Numbered from the stretch's first letter, positions 32,673 to 43,770 are shown. The stretch is 64,000 nucleotides of DNA from Litoribrevibacter albus (GCF_030159995.1 NZ_BSNM01000014.1:186001-250000), one strand, 5' to 3'. The notes: generated by a model not told the origin, from the letters alone. A program made the numbers and translations.

Positions 32673-35600
32673 TTGTTTACCGTCTACCACTCTAATGATG
32701 TTCATGTCCTAAAAACGTTGGTGGTTGAGCTGATGGCTCGACAGCCTTTGTCTGGCGCGTTTGATAAAGAGACGATTCTGGTCCAAAGCCCTGGTATGTC
32801 TCAGTGGTTGAAACTGCAAATTGCTGAACACTTTGGTATTGCCGCGAATATTGATTTCCCGCTACCAGCGACTTTTGTGTGGAACATCTTTAAAGAGGTT
32901 CTGGATGATGTGCCGAAACGAAGTGCTTTCAGTAAGGAACAAATGACTTGGCGTCTTCTGGAAATTATCCCTGAATTTCTTACCGATCCGGCCTTTGATG
33001 CACTGGCCAGTTACCTTAAGAATGATGACCGACAGGTAAAGTTGTATCAGCTGTCTGCACGTATCGCTGATATCTTCGACCAATACCTGATGTATCGTCC
33101 TCAGTGGATTAATCAATGGGAAACAGGACAACTTGTTGATGAGTTGAAAAGAGAAGATCTCTGGCAAGCGACACTCTGGCAGGCTCTGTCTGAGCATACA
33201 TTGGCCTCTGGTGCATCCGAATACCACCGTGCCAATCTCTATGACGGCTGTATTGCTAAGTTGGCTTCAGGTGTATGTCCTTCGTCGATTAAACAACTTA
33301 AGCGCATTTTTATTTTTGGAATTTCCGCGTTACCACCTAGATACCTCCAAGTGCTGGAAGCTTTAGGACAGCACATCGATGTTCACTTCATGTTGTTTAA
33401 TCCGTGTCAGTTTTATTGGGGGGATATCCTTGATCAAAAATATCTGGCCCGTATTGCACTTAAACAACGTCGGGATTTTTATTCCGGTGAGCAAAAAGCG
33501 ACCCTCAAAGCGAGTGCTGAGTCATACGGTGAAGGCGCTGTAGGAAATTCGTTATTGGCTTCCTGGGGAAAGGTTGGTCGTGATATGCAGCGCTTGTTAT
33601 CGGATCAATCGGCATCAGAGGTAGAAGCTTTCGTTCCGCCTGGGCAGGATTCTCTTTTATCCCTCATTAAGAACGACATGTTGTTGCTTAATGATGCGTA
33701 TGCAGATAGCAAAAATGGACATAAGCGTCATGTTCGGGCTGACGATGATTCGATTTCATTGAACGTTTGTCATAGCGCTATGCGAGAGGTGGAAGCGTTA
33801 CACGATTATCTTTTGGATGTGTTTTCTAACGACCCGGATATCCAACCTCGTGATGTGGTTGTGATGGTGTCGGACATTGATGCTTACAGCCCCTACATTC
33901 ATGCAGTATTTTCTTCACAACCTGATTCACAGCGAATTCCGTTTTCTATTTCAGATTTAAGCTCCAACCATTATCACTCAATTATTCAGGCGTATATCTG
34001 GTTGTTAGGTGTTCATCAACACCGATTCTCCAGTACCGAGTTACTGGCGTTTATCCAGGTGCCTGCGGTGATGAAAAAGTTTGGTATAAAAGAAGAGGAT
34101 CTGGATTTAATTGCTCATTGGATTCAGGATGCGGGAATTCGTTGGGGTTTAGATGAAGAAACTGCTCGTTCCTTCGACTTGCCGGAAATGGTTCAAAATA
34201 CTTGGTTGTTTGGTCTTGAACGTATGCTTTCCGGTTATGCATTGTCTGAAACTCTAGGTGTGGTGGATGAAGTACTGCCATATGACCAGATTCAGGGGTT
34301 AAATGCCGAATTAGCCGGTAAGTTGGCGTATTTGATTCAACAGTTGATTCAGCTTCGGCAGCAACTGATGACGTGCCAGCAGAATGAACCCGATTTGGAC
34401 GATGATGCTCATACTGAGCAAAATCTTCTCATCACCAAACTGTCTGTTCCTAAATGGAAGGAATTATTAGAACGTATTCGGATAGGCTTCTTTAAAGCGA
34501 GTGATGAGGCCGATCAACGACAGCTTCAACAAATTGCTGACGCCATAGGCAATTGGTATAGCCAGCTTGAAGAAACCGGCCTGTTAGCTGCTAATGAATC
34601 GTCAGAGGAGGGGCTTGCTCTTACTTCTGAAGTGATTCTGGAAGTGATGTCCGAGAAGTTGATCCAAGAGCGCATCAGCCAACGTTTCTTGGCTGGGCAG
34701 TTAAACTTCTGTACCTTGATGCCAATGCGTTCTGTGCCGTTTAAGGTGGTCTGTTTGTTGGGCATGGATGGTAACGCCTATCCTAGGCAGCAGCCACCAC
34801 TTGGCTTTGACCTTATGCATGGCCGATTTGAATACGGTGATCGGTCAAGGCGTGATGACGACCGCTATTTATTCCTTGAGGCGGTGCTCTCAGCGGAGAA
34901 ATATCTCTACCTTAGTTATACAGGCCGTTCCATACGTGATAATTCAGAACGAATTCCGTCCATTTTGATTTCTGAGTTGATGGACTATTGTACCGAAGGG
35001 TTTTATCTCGAAGGTACAGAGGAATCTAATGAAGAGGCGCAGGCAGAGGCACTGCTCTCGTATTTAACGACAGAGCATTCCCTTACTCCATACAGTACAA
35101 AAGCCTTCCATGAGCTGCCTCGGCATAGTTACGCCTCTCAATGGTACGAAATTGCAAAACTAGGGGCCTCTGACGATACCAATGTAGAAACAGACCGCTT
35201 CTTGTCGGAAGCCTTGGCAACCTTTGATTTTGCAGGTGTTTTAGATCTTCAAGAGCTGATTCAATTCTGGGCATCCCCAATACGTTACTTCTTCCATAAG
35301 CGTTTAAAGGTGCATTTGTTAGGCTCGGGAGATGTGATAGAAGAGGATGAACGCTTTACCTTAGATGGGCTTCAAAAGTATCAGCTCAAGCAGCAATTGG
35401 CAGATTGGGCCCTTGAACAGCAGGACTTGGATTCGCAAAATATCGAGACGGTGCTGGATCATTTCCAAGCCAAAGGCACTTTACCCGCACAAGGGTTTGG
35501 TGAATTGGAACTCATGGAAAGCTATCAGTTGGTCATCCAGTTAACCTCCTATCTAGGAAGCTTGCCTGTCATTGATAAAGACCAGGCGGTGGAGATCGAT

Positions 35601-36155
35601 TTAGCGGTGGAGCTTGATTCTAAAATCATTCATCTTGAAGCCTGGCTACCAAACTTTACGGGCCAATCTTTCATCCATTACCGAGTTGGTCAATTGCGAG
35701 GAAAGGATGTCTTTTCATTATGGATCAATCATTTAGCTTCATGTTCTGAAGGCGTTTCTATGCCGTCGAGCTATGTCGGTGTGAATGCCAAAAAGAAAGA
35801 AATTGAGCACTTAGGCTTTTTGCCGCTTGAGAAGTGTGAGGCTAAACATTTGCTTGATGAATTAACTTCCTGTTGGTGGCAAGGAATGCATTCTCCGTTG
35901 TTGTTCAATATCGATTGGGCTCAAAGTTACCTGAGCGAACTTGAGAAACCTAAGTCCGACGAACAATCCGCCAAGCGGGTTCTGGAAGACGTCGTACTGG
36001 CCAGTTTTGAAGAAGATGAATATTTGAGTCGATGTTGGCCGGAGCCATCAGATCAGCAAGTGGACGAACTCATTGAATTGATCGAGCGAATTTATCTGCC
36101 TATGTCAAACAGACTGGTTTCATTCTTTGAACCTCAGGATGGAGGTGAGAAGTAG
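32673..36155 (+). CDS. recC: RecBCD exonuclease subunit gamma
   Basis: This 1160-residue subunit of the RecBCD enzyme recognises Chi and splits strands at double-strand ends. The TTG at 32673 (FTVYHSNDVHVLKTLVVEL) with AAGGAAG upstream matches the family start; a TTG 14 codons earlier lacks such a site. Family features include VQSPGMSQWLKLQIAEHFGIAANIDFPLPATF, FIFGISALPPRYLQVLEALG, FCTLMPMRSVPFKVVCLLGMDGNAYPR and RDDDRYLFLEAVLSA. recC, recB and recD overlap by one base each, as a tightly coupled operon. Confidence 0.95.
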   Translation: MFTVYHSNDVHVLKTLVVELMARQPLSGAFDKETILVQSPGMSQWLKLQIAEHFGIAANIDFPLPATFVWNIFKEVLDDVPKRSAFSKEQMTWRLLEIIPEFLTDPAFDALASYLKNDDRQVKLYQLSARIADIFDQYLMYRPQWINQWETGQLVDELKREDLWQATLWQALSEHTLASGASEYHRANLYDGCIAKLASGVCPSSIKQLKRIFIFGISALPPRYLQVLEALGQHIDVHFMLFNPCQFYWGDILDQKYLARIALKQRRDFYSGEQKATLKASAESYGEGAVGNSLLASWGKVGRDMQRLLSDQSASEVEAFVPPGQDSLLSLIKNDMLLLNDAYADSKNGHKRHVRADDDSISLNVCHSAMREVEALHDYLLDVFSNDPDIQPRDVVVMVSDIDAYSPYIHAVFSSQPDSQRIPFSISDLSSNHYHSIIQAYIWLLGVHQHRFSSTELLAFIQVPAVMKKFGIKEEDLDLIAHWIQDAGIRWGLDEETARSFDLPEMVQNTWLFGLERMLSGYALSETLGVVDEVLPYDQIQGLNAELAGKLAYLIQQLIQLRQQLMTCQQNEPDLDDDAHTEQNLLITKLSVPKWKELLERIRIGFFKASDEADQRQLQQIADAIGNWYSQLEETGLLAANESSEEGLALTSEVILEVMSEKLIQERISQRFLAGQLNFCTLMPMRSVPFKVVCLLGMDGNAYPRQQPPLGFDLMHGRFEYGDRSRRDDDRYLFLEAVLSAEKYLYLSYTGRSIRDNSERIPSILISELMDYCTEGFYLEGTEESNEEAQAEALLSYLTTEHSLTPYSTKAFHELPRHSYASQWYEIAKLGASDDTNVETDRFLSEALATFDFAGVLDLQELIQFWASPIRYFFHKRLKVHLLGSGDVIEEDERFTLDGLQKYQLKQQLADWALEQQDLDSQNIETVLDHFQAKGTLPAQGFGELELMESYQLVIQLTSYLGSLPVIDKDQAVEIDLAVELDSKIIHLEAWLPNFTGQSFIHYRVGQLRGKDVFSLWINHLASCSEGVSMPSSYVGVNAKKKEIEHLGFLPLEKCEAKHLLDELTSCWWQGMHSPLLFNIDWAQSYLSELEKPKSDEQSAKRVLEDVVLASFEEDEYLSRCWPEPSDQQVDELIELIERIYLPMSNRLVSFFEPQDGGEK

Positions 36156-39100
36156 TGGCTAAGTCTTTGAACCCTATAAGCTTTCCATTGTATGGCGAGC
36201 GATTGATTGAAGCCTCAGCCGGTACAGGTAAGACGTATACTATCACTGGCTTGTATCTGAGGCTTTTGCTTGGGCATGGTATACGCCTGGAACAGAGTGC
36301 AAACTCGCTACAAGACTTTGAACAAAATAGCGAATCGGAACAGACCGCATTTCCGAGAAAACTGCTTGTTGATGAAATCCTGGTGGTGACCTTTACCGAA
36401 GCTGCGACTCAAGAGTTAAAGGATCGTATTCGAGTTCGAATTAAAGAGGCAAGAAAAGCCTTTGAAGCTTATCTTGAGCAACAGGCTTTACCGAGTGATC
36501 CTGCATTAAAAGAACTTGTAGAGGGGATCTCCGATACCAGAGATGCCATCGAAACGTTACGTTACGCCGAGCGTCAGATGGATGAAGCGGCGATCTTTAC
36601 CATTCATGGTTTTTGTATGCGGATGTTGCAGCAACATGCCTTTGAATCCGGCAGTTTGTTCAACGCTAAAATGTGTGAAGATGACCGCGAATTGAAATTT
36701 CAGGCGGTGAAAGACTTTTGGCGCCAGCAGTTTTATCCATTACCAACGGCCTTGGTTCAGGTAGTACTTGAGTGCTGGGCTTCTCCCGAAGCGCTTTTAA
36801 GTGAAACCGGGTATTTGCTGTCTGATACTTCACTGAATTTCTATAACGATTACTCCATCGAAGATATAGAATCGGCCCATGCTTCTTATGTTGCTGCCAT
36901 TGATGAGTTCAAAGCCAAACTTAGATCAGGCATTGCAGATTTACATTCAGCCATCATATCTGACGTTCAGAACAAGCAATTGGATGGTCGTTCATTTTCA
37001 AAGAACAATGTAGCAAAGTGGGCAACGGCGGTTGAGCGTTGGGCGACACAAGAAACCAAAGGCTATGTGTTCCCTAAAGAGTTAGAACATTTTGGTCAGG
37101 CTAAATTAGAGAGCAAAGCGAAAGGCGAGCTAACGGTTGACTGGTCTCTGGCAGAAACGATTCAGAATTTTGTGGATCAACCTCCTGAGCTAAAGCCGGC
37201 TCTTAAACAGCATGCCATTAAGATTTGCCGCACGATTTATAAGAAACATAAGTCGCAGCTCGGTTTGCTCACTTTTGATGATCAGATAAGTACCATGGCA
37301 AATGCACTTGCGGATGGTAAGTCTGGTGCAGCCTTTGCTCAGAAATTACGAACTCAGTATCCCGTTGCAATGGTGGATGAATTTCAGGATACCGATCAAA
37401 GCCAATATCAGATTTTTTCTCATATCTATGGTCGCGAAAATCAGCAAAGTAACGATCATCAAAGAGAGACAAGTACAGATAAGCAAGAAGCTTATACCGG
37501 GTTGTTCATGATTGGTGATCCTAAACAGGCCATCTATGCCTTTCGTGGAGGGGATATTTTCACCTACATGAAGGCGCGTAAGAAGGTGATAGATCAGTAC
37601 ACCTTGGGCATCAACTGGCGATCGTCTGCATCGATGGTAACAGCTGTTAATCAGCTGTTTTCTTCTGCTGCGTCTCCATTCATGTATGACCAGGACATTC
37701 CCTTTGATGCGGTGGACCCAAGTCCAAAAGCACACAGCATGACCTGGACCATTGCAGGGGAACCTCAATCAGCACTTCGTTTATGGCAGCCGGATACCAG
37801 CGAGCTCATTGCTAAAGATTCGGATTATCTTCAGCTGATGACTGAAGCAACTGCAAATGAGGTGGCCAGATTATTAACCTTGTCTGATCAAGGGCATTTG
37901 CAACTCATATCATCCAAAAGTACATCATCACTAGAGCCTTCGAAAATCGCGATTTTGGTTCGAAATTTTGGACAAGCACAGCGAATCAGAAGCGCATTAG
38001 CCGAGCGGGGGATTGCCAGTGTCTATTCCTCGGATCGTAGCAGTGTCTTTGAGCAGTTAGAGGCAAAAGTACTGTTACGTGTGTTGAAAGCGGCGTTGAT
38101 GCCTGAAAGTGAAAGCTTGGTGAAGGCGGCCATTGGCAGCGACTTATTCGGCTGGAATCTTGGTCAGCTGAATCGTCTCAATGAAGATGAACTGGCCTGG
38201 GAACAGATGGTGTTGCACTTTCGCCGTTTCCATAAAACCTGGTCAACTCAAGGTGTGTTACCGGCATTTCATGCGTTGATGGCTGAACTGGAAATTGCTG
38301 TTTACCTTCGCAAACAGGTTAATGGTGAGCGTCGTTTAACGGATTTACTGCATTTATGCGAGCTTCTTCAGAATCAGAGCCGTTCCGTTGAAAGTCAGTA
38401 TGCTTTGGTGACCTGGCTGGAAGAACGCATTCAGCAACCGAATCAAAACGCTCAGGAACAACAACTTCGTTTGGAATCGGAAGCCAATCTGGTCAAAGTC
38501 GTCACCTATCATAAATCCAAAGGCTTGGAGTATGACGTGGTCTTTGCTCCTTACGTCAGTTACTTCTGGCCGAATCGTCACAACGGTGTGTCAGTGACTC
38601 ATGACAAAGACGGCAATTCGGTGGTGGATGTCACGGAACAACGCCAGGCAGAAGCGGCTCAGGAACGCATCGCTGAGGATGTTCGGCTGCTGTATGTGAC
38701 GCTGACCCGTTCAGTGTATGCCTGTTATCTTGGCTTGCCTGGTTTAATGCCAGGTACTAAGACGAAACCTGATCCGAAAGTCTGTCCGAAATACATGTCT
38801 GATACCGGGTTAGGGTGGTTAATCGGACAAGGTAAGGCGGTTAGCCCGGATGATCTTGATGCTTCTATCCAGCGATGGTTAGAAGCAAACAATCAACTGA
38901 CAGAAACGCCGGTTGTGAGTTTGTCTCAACCGAATATAGATTACTGTGATTACGTGGCACCAAAACAAACCTTGCCTGAGCTGCATTTGCAGAAATTTTC
39001 AGGACAATTGGATTACAACTGGTGGGTAACCAGCTATTCCCGATTGGTGTCTGAATCTCATAGTGCTCGTGAATTACCGGTTCAGGGGGGGGCTGATGAC

Positions 39101-40216
39101 CATAGACAGGAGCAATCTTCCGGGACTTACGATGCATCAGTAGAAACCAAAGGTGAGGATGCAGTCATCCTTGCCTCTGATTTGACTTCATTTGAGGTGG
39201 TAGAAAGAAGCGGTGAAGGTGTTGACGGTCGTCAGCCGCCTGAAGGTGTCTCAAAAGAACTCTTATACGATATCCATCATTTTCCTAAGGGGGCAGAAGC
39301 AGGCACCTTCCTCCATTTGTTGTTTGAAGATATTGAGTATCAAACTTGTCGGGAAGACGTAACCGTTACCGAGATTCATGATCTTTTGATGAAGTCTCCT
39401 TTGTCTCAACAACTGATCGAACAGGAGCTACCCAATTATCGTCTTATCGGTAAATCTGAATCCGAAGTAGAGACATTAAAGAATCAAGTCATTGATCGAT
39501 GGGTAACTGTATTGCATCGGATGATGATTAATGTCCTAACTCATCCATTGGTTCAATCGTCTGCTCAGGAAGTCGGCAGCAAGGATTTGCCAATGCTTTC
39601 GGAGACTGCTCCTGAACAGCGATTGGTTGAAATGGAGTTTTTACTTCCTTTGGCTGAATTGGATTGTCGTCAGGTGAATGCCATCATTCAGCAAGATCCT
39701 CTCACAGCTAAAGCGGCTCATGGTTTGAGTTTTCCGCAAGTTCAAGGGATGTTAAAAGGCTTCATTGACTTAACCTTTGAGTACCAAGGTAAGTTTTATG
39801 TGTTGGACTGGAAATCAAATTACCTGGGTGAAGACGCCAGTTATTACACTCAGGACGCAATGAAAGAAGCCATGCTGGATCACAGATACGATTTTCAATA
39901 CCAGCTATACACCTTGGCCTTACATCGTTACTTGAAATCCCGTTTGCCTGGCTATGATTACGATAGTCACATTGGTGGAGCCTATTACATTTTCTTACGT
40001 GGCGTGGACGCAAGTCCTCAAGATCCATCGGCTGTTAGAGATTTGAGTACTAATGGCATTTTCTTTACCAAGCCGGATAGAGCCATGATTGAAGCGCTTG
40101 ATGACTTGTTCGCAGGAGCTGGCTTCGATTCTGCTCAGAAAGTTGAAGCTACCGAACCAGATGATAATCAATCAGAGACACTCTCAACGTTTGGTGACCA
40201 AGGGGAGTTGTTCTGA
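36155..40216 (+). CDS. recB: RecBCD exonuclease subunit beta
   Basis: This 1353-residue helicase-nuclease has Walker A EASAGTGKTYTI near residue 20, LVVTFTEAATQELKDRIR, VDEFQDTDQSQYQIF for Walker B, IGDPKQAIYAFRGGDIF, and KVVTYHKSKGLEYDVVF. The C-terminal nuclease domain shows GTFLHLLFEDIE and the catalytic VLDWKSNYLG, so Chi-regulated cleavage is expected. The GTG start shares one base with the recC stop. The stretch around residues 965-1030 is low-complexity and probably the linker between helicase and nuclease. Confidence 0.96.
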   Translation: MAKSLNPISFPLYGERLIEASAGTGKTYTITGLYLRLLLGHGIRLEQSANSLQDFEQNSESEQTAFPRKLLVDEILVVTFTEAATQELKDRIRVRIKEARKAFEAYLEQQALPSDPALKELVEGISDTRDAIETLRYAERQMDEAAIFTIHGFCMRMLQQHAFESGSLFNAKMCEDDRELKFQAVKDFWRQQFYPLPTALVQVVLECWASPEALLSETGYLLSDTSLNFYNDYSIEDIESAHASYVAAIDEFKAKLRSGIADLHSAIISDVQNKQLDGRSFSKNNVAKWATAVERWATQETKGYVFPKELEHFGQAKLESKAKGELTVDWSLAETIQNFVDQPPELKPALKQHAIKICRTIYKKHKSQLGLLTFDDQISTMANALADGKSGAAFAQKLRTQYPVAMVDEFQDTDQSQYQIFSHIYGRENQQSNDHQRETSTDKQEAYTGLFMIGDPKQAIYAFRGGDIFTYMKARKKVIDQYTLGINWRSSASMVTAVNQLFSSAASPFMYDQDIPFDAVDPSPKAHSMTWTIAGEPQSALRLWQPDTSELIAKDSDYLQLMTEATANEVARLLTLSDQGHLQLISSKSTSSLEPSKIAILVRNFGQAQRIRSALAERGIASVYSSDRSSVFEQLEAKVLLRVLKAALMPESESLVKAAIGSDLFGWNLGQLNRLNEDELAWEQMVLHFRRFHKTWSTQGVLPAFHALMAELEIAVYLRKQVNGERRLTDLLHLCELLQNQSRSVESQYALVTWLEERIQQPNQNAQEQQLRLESEANLVKVVTYHKSKGLEYDVVFAPYVSYFWPNRHNGVSVTHDKDGNSVVDVTEQRQAEAAQERIAEDVRLLYVTLTRSVYACYLGLPGLMPGTKTKPDPKVCPKYMSDTGLGWLIGQGKAVSPDDLDASIQRWLEANNQLTETPVVSLSQPNIDYCDYVAPKQTLPELHLQKFSGQLDYNWWVTSYSRLVSESHSARELPVQGGADDHRQEQSSGTYDASVETKGEDAVILASDLTSFEVVERSGEGVDGRQPPEGVSKELLYDIHHFPKGAEAGTFLHLLFEDIEYQTCREDVTVTEIHDLLMKSPLSQQLIEQELPNYRLIGKSESEVETLKNQVIDRWVTVLHRMMINVLTHPLVQSSAQEVGSKDLPMLSETAPEQRLVEMEFLLPLAELDCRQVNAIIQQDPLTAKAAHGLSFPQVQGMLKGFIDLTFEYQGKFYVLDWKSNYLGEDASYYTQDAMKEAMLDHRYDFQYQLYTLALHRYLKSRLPGYDYDSHIGGAYYIFLRGVDASPQDPSAVRDLSTNGIFFTKPDRAMIEALDDLFAGAGFDSAQKVEATEPDDNQSETLSTFGDQGELF

Positions 40217-42225
40217 TGCAAAATCCGAATACTCAGCTGAAGAGTCAATTCGATATGCGCCAATCCGGCGTATTGAGTGCGTTAAGCTATCTCACGGAGC
40301 AAGCACTCATTCGACCATTGGACTTGGAGTTTGCTCGTTTTCTCTGGTCACAAGAAATCAAACACAACAGCAACTTAGCATCAGCGGAAGCTTCTCAACG
40401 TGCAGAGTTGTGCGCGAAGTACGGGGCGCTTGTGAGTGTTTATCTTGGAAAAGGCCATGTGTGCGTTCAGTTGGAATCATTGATTTCAGGCCCGACTCAT
40501 CCGTTTCTGGATACAGAAAAAACCTCCTATAGACAATTGGCGTCCCTGGATCAGGATTTACTTTCGCTGCTGGCGTTTAACATCGATGAACTGCCTTTGC
40601 TGGCAGATTGTATAAGTGTGTCTTACGAGCCGATCAAACCTTTAATGCTTGAAAAAAGTCAGCAGGGGCAAGTGACTCGGATGTATCTCAATCGGTACTG
40701 GCATTATGAGGAAGGTATTGCCAAGTTTGTTCGCAAAGGGCAGAGCATCAAGGTGGATGACGTTGCTCTTGCCAACATTCTGGATGGGTTATTTCCGTCT
40801 ACTGCTGATGGTTCGGTGGATTACCAGAAACTGGCTGCTGCTGTTGCGTTAACGACCTCTATGTCGGTGATTACGGGTGGGCCTGGTACAGGAAAGACCT
40901 ATACGGTTGTTCGTATTCTAGCAGCACTGATTCAATACCATCATGCACAGGTAGCGGATGAGAATGCCGATAAACTCCCGGTTATCAAATTGGCTGCGCC
41001 AACGGGTAAGGCTGCGGCTCGAATGTTGGAGTCTATTCGTGGCGCTGTGGATACTTTACCTTTAGATGAGACGCAAAAGGCCGCTTTTCCTGACTCTGCC
41101 AGCACCTTACATCGTTTACTGGGACCCAAGCCTTTAGATGCGAACTTCAAACACAATCAGAAAAACCCTCTGCATCTGGATATTTTGATTGTTGATGAGG
41201 CATCAATGATTGACCTTCCTATGATGGCAAAACTTCTCGATGCTATGCCTGGTCATGGCCGATTGGTGTTGCTTGGCGACAGAGATCAGTTGGCGTCTGT
41301 AGAAGCCGGTGCTGTACTCAATGATTTGTGCCAATCGTTAGGTGCATACAGCAAAGCTAGGGCAGAGCAACTACAGCGATTGACCGGGTTCTCGGTGGAC
41401 ATGAGTGTCGATGCAAAGCCCTACGGTATGCAGGATTCCTTAGCCTGGTTGAGAGTCAGTCGTCGTTTTGGAGAGCATTCTGGTATTGGGCATTTGGCGA
41501 AGGCCATCAATGATGGGCTCGCACATAAGGTGAATTCTGTATTGCATGATGCTTCATTCAGTGATGTTGAGTCCATCGAATACAGTCAGGCTGAGTATTC
41601 AGTATTGTTGACGGATATTGCCAAAGCCTATCAATCCTATATTTCTTTCGCCAAACAACAGTCATATGAGGATGCGTTGACCGCATTTTCTGAAGTACGT
41701 TTGTTGTGTGCGTTGAGGGAAGGCGATTTTGGTGTGAACGGTCTCAACAAGGCTATCGAAGATCGACTTTCAAATTATGGCGTAATTGATCGACTTGTAG
41801 AAACCGATGCAGGCGTAATGCAGTCAGATTGGTACATAGGTCGTCCAGTGATGGTGACGCGCAACGATCATGCTCTCGGGCTCTACAATGGCGATATAGG
41901 TGTTGTTATGACAGACGCTGAACATCGCTTGAGAGTGTACTTTGATAGCGCTGAAGGCCTGAAGGCAGTATTGCCGAGTCGTATGCCTGAGCATGAAACA
42001 GCGTATGCAATGACAGTTCACAAATCGCAAGGGTCTGAGTTTGACCATACCTATTTTGTTCTGCCTGATCGATTAAATCCTGTTTTGACGCGGGAGTTAG
42101 TGTATACCGGTGTCACCAGGGCTAAAACTAAGTTGACCATGATGTATGAACCGCAGGTGTTGAGTGATGCTGTGGCGCAGCGTGTTCAACGGTTCAGTGG
42201 GCTTCAGGAGAAGCTGAAATACTAA
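40216..42225 (+). CDS. recD: RecBCD exonuclease subunit alpha
   Basis: This 669-residue 5'-3' helicase has Walker A TGGPGTGKTYTVVRIL near residue 220, LAAPTGKAAARM, TLHRLLG, ILIVDEASMIDLPMM for Walker B, LLGDRDQLASVEAGAVL, and YAMTVHKSQGSEFDH near the C-terminus. Its ATG overlaps the recB stop in TGATG. The three-gene order recC-recB-recD without ptrA between is common outside enterics. Confidence 0.95.
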   Translation: MQNPNTQLKSQFDMRQSGVLSALSYLTEQALIRPLDLEFARFLWSQEIKHNSNLASAEASQRAELCAKYGALVSVYLGKGHVCVQLESLISGPTHPFLDTEKTSYRQLASLDQDLLSLLAFNIDELPLLADCISVSYEPIKPLMLEKSQQGQVTRMYLNRYWHYEEGIAKFVRKGQSIKVDDVALANILDGLFPSTADGSVDYQKLAAAVALTTSMSVITGGPGTGKTYTVVRILAALIQYHHAQVADENADKLPVIKLAAPTGKAAARMLESIRGAVDTLPLDETQKAAFPDSASTLHRLLGPKPLDANFKHNQKNPLHLDILIVDEASMIDLPMMAKLLDAMPGHGRLVLLGDRDQLASVEAGAVLNDLCQSLGAYSKARAEQLQRLTGFSVDMSVDAKPYGMQDSLAWLRVSRRFGEHSGIGHLAKAINDGLAHKVNSVLHDASFSDVESIEYSQAEYSVLLTDIAKAYQSYISFAKQQSYEDALTAFSEVRLLCALREGDFGVNGLNKAIEDRLSNYGVIDRLVETDAGVMQSDWYIGRPVMVTRNDHALGLYNGDIGVVMTDAEHRLRVYFDSAEGLKAVLPSRMPEHETAYAMTVHKSQGSEFDHTYFVLPDRLNPVLTRELVYTGVTRAKTKLTMMYEPQVLSDAVAQRVQRFSGLQEKLKY

Positions 42226-42479
42226 AATGGAACTTATGGCACTCCTTATGGATCTTTAGGCCCTTGAATGGTTTTTCTCTGATGTAAATACCCTACGGAA
42301 TGCTACAAGTAAAACTGAAAGTACGAGCTTGTTGAGCATTTCTCCATTGCTAGAATCTTCGGCTGAAAATCCGGCTTATGCGCTTGACGGCTGAAAGTCA
42401 TTAAGTGATTACGGATTTTCTAGCTCTCAAATTATAAAAATTATTTAGATTGGATGAAAATTCTAGCAAGGAGGTTGCT

Positions 42480-43754
42480 ATGCCTATTCTCGGGCGAATG
42501 TTCTGTTTGATTCTACTGCTTTCCTCATCTCAGCTTTTTGCAAAGGAGCTATCAATGGGGAAGCTAGATCACTTAGGGCATTACTTTAATATCGAAACAT
42601 CTTTTCCCTATGGACGTGATAGTAATGATGTGATCGCAGTGGCTGTTGATGAGGATATGAAAATATACACCTGGTATAGCAATAGAACGGTTGCTAGTGG
42701 TGATCGTTATGATCTTGATCGGTATATGCCTGCTGTTGCCTTTGAACTTCCGCCCGGCAAAAAAGTGTCGGATATTATTGGAGCTGCTGCGGTTAAGGGG
42801 CAGCCAGGACGCTTTTATTTCTGGTATAAGGATCTAACATACTCGGTGGGATATGACGCGTATTTGGATACGTTTGTTGAACCTCAGCCGTTTACCCTAC
42901 CGCTGGATTATCGTATTGATGATGTCGTTGCCATAAGTACTAACAAGGACGATGGAAAAATTTATACCTGGTTTAAAGACGGCGCCTACACAGTAGGGCT
43001 TCCTTTTAACTTAAGTTATTATCAGGGGCCTAAGCCTTATGTCATTCAGCAGGGTTTGGGCGATGTTACGGGTGCTGCGTTCTGGGGTAATTCATTGTCT
43101 ATGGTGTCTTTTCACCGTAGTGAACGTGTCTATCGTCTTTCTTATTCGCTTGGTGAACCTAAGCACTTAGATACGTTTACAGGTTTACGGCACGCTGTCT
43201 TACCTGATGGGTTTTCTCCAGAGGAAATAGTTGCAATGGCTTTATTACGAGAAGGCCATTCTGATGTTGTTGTCACATGGTATGACAATAATTTTTTCAG
43301 TAAAGGGACGTTTACCGATCTTGGTTACTATGGCGTTGATCAATACGATACGGATATAGGCAACATTGAGGAAATCCTGGGGATAGGGATCAATAAAGAA
43401 GGTATGACGCATACCCTATTTAAAACAGGTGAGTATGCGATAGGTGAGATTGGTAATTTAAGTGCTTATTTCTACGATCAAGGTTTCCAACCTGCTGATG
43501 GACGTTGGACTTTGTCGGTGATCGCTGTGGGAGTTCAGGATGATGTTACTAAAGATTCGGATTCGCTCCATGTCTGGTATAACGATAATGGTGGTTCAAT
43601 GCCGATTGAGTACAGTGTGGGCCCTTATTGGAATTTAGGTCGTGAAATCGGTACCACTGCTTGCCTTTGGCCAGAATCAAAACGTTCAGACGATATTGTT
43701 GGGATTGCCTTAGGCCAGCAAGACTTGACAGCCACGTATTACAAGCCCTATTAG
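42480..43754 (+). CDS. secreted repeat protein, possible beta-propeller
   Basis: This 424-residue protein starts at the ATG at 42480, which has AAGGAGGT five bases upstream and begins a signal peptide (PILGRMFCLILLLSSSQLFA). The mature protein has about seven repeats of 50-60 residues, each with a core like YTWYSNRTVASGDRYDLDRY, FWYKDLTYSVGYDAYLDTF, YTWFKDGAYTVGLPFNLSYY or VTWYDNNFFSKGTFTDLGYY, preceded by an acidic I/V-AVA segment. The pattern suggests a propeller blade similar in style to the hemopexin repeats at 25.7 kb. Function unknown; probably a periplasmic or extracellular binding protein. It follows recD by 254 bases with no stem-loop seen. Confidence 0.75.
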   Translation: MPILGRMFCLILLLSSSQLFAKELSMGKLDHLGHYFNIETSFPYGRDSNDVIAVAVDEDMKIYTWYSNRTVASGDRYDLDRYMPAVAFELPPGKKVSDIIGAAAVKGQPGRFYFWYKDLTYSVGYDAYLDTFVEPQPFTLPLDYRIDDVVAISTNKDDGKIYTWFKDGAYTVGLPFNLSYYQGPKPYVIQQGLGDVTGAAFWGNSLSMVSFHRSERVYRLSYSLGEPKHLDTFTGLRHAVLPDGFSPEEIVAMALLREGHSDVVVTWYDNNFFSKGTFTDLGYYGVDQYDTDIGNIEEILGIGINKEGMTHTLFKTGEYAIGEIGNLSAYFYDQGFQPADGRWTLSVIAVGVQDDVTKDSDSLHVWYNDNGGSMPIEYSVGPYWNLGREIGTTACLWPESKRSDDIVGIALGQQDLTATYYKPY

Positions 43755-43770
43755 TTACGTAATTCCTACG

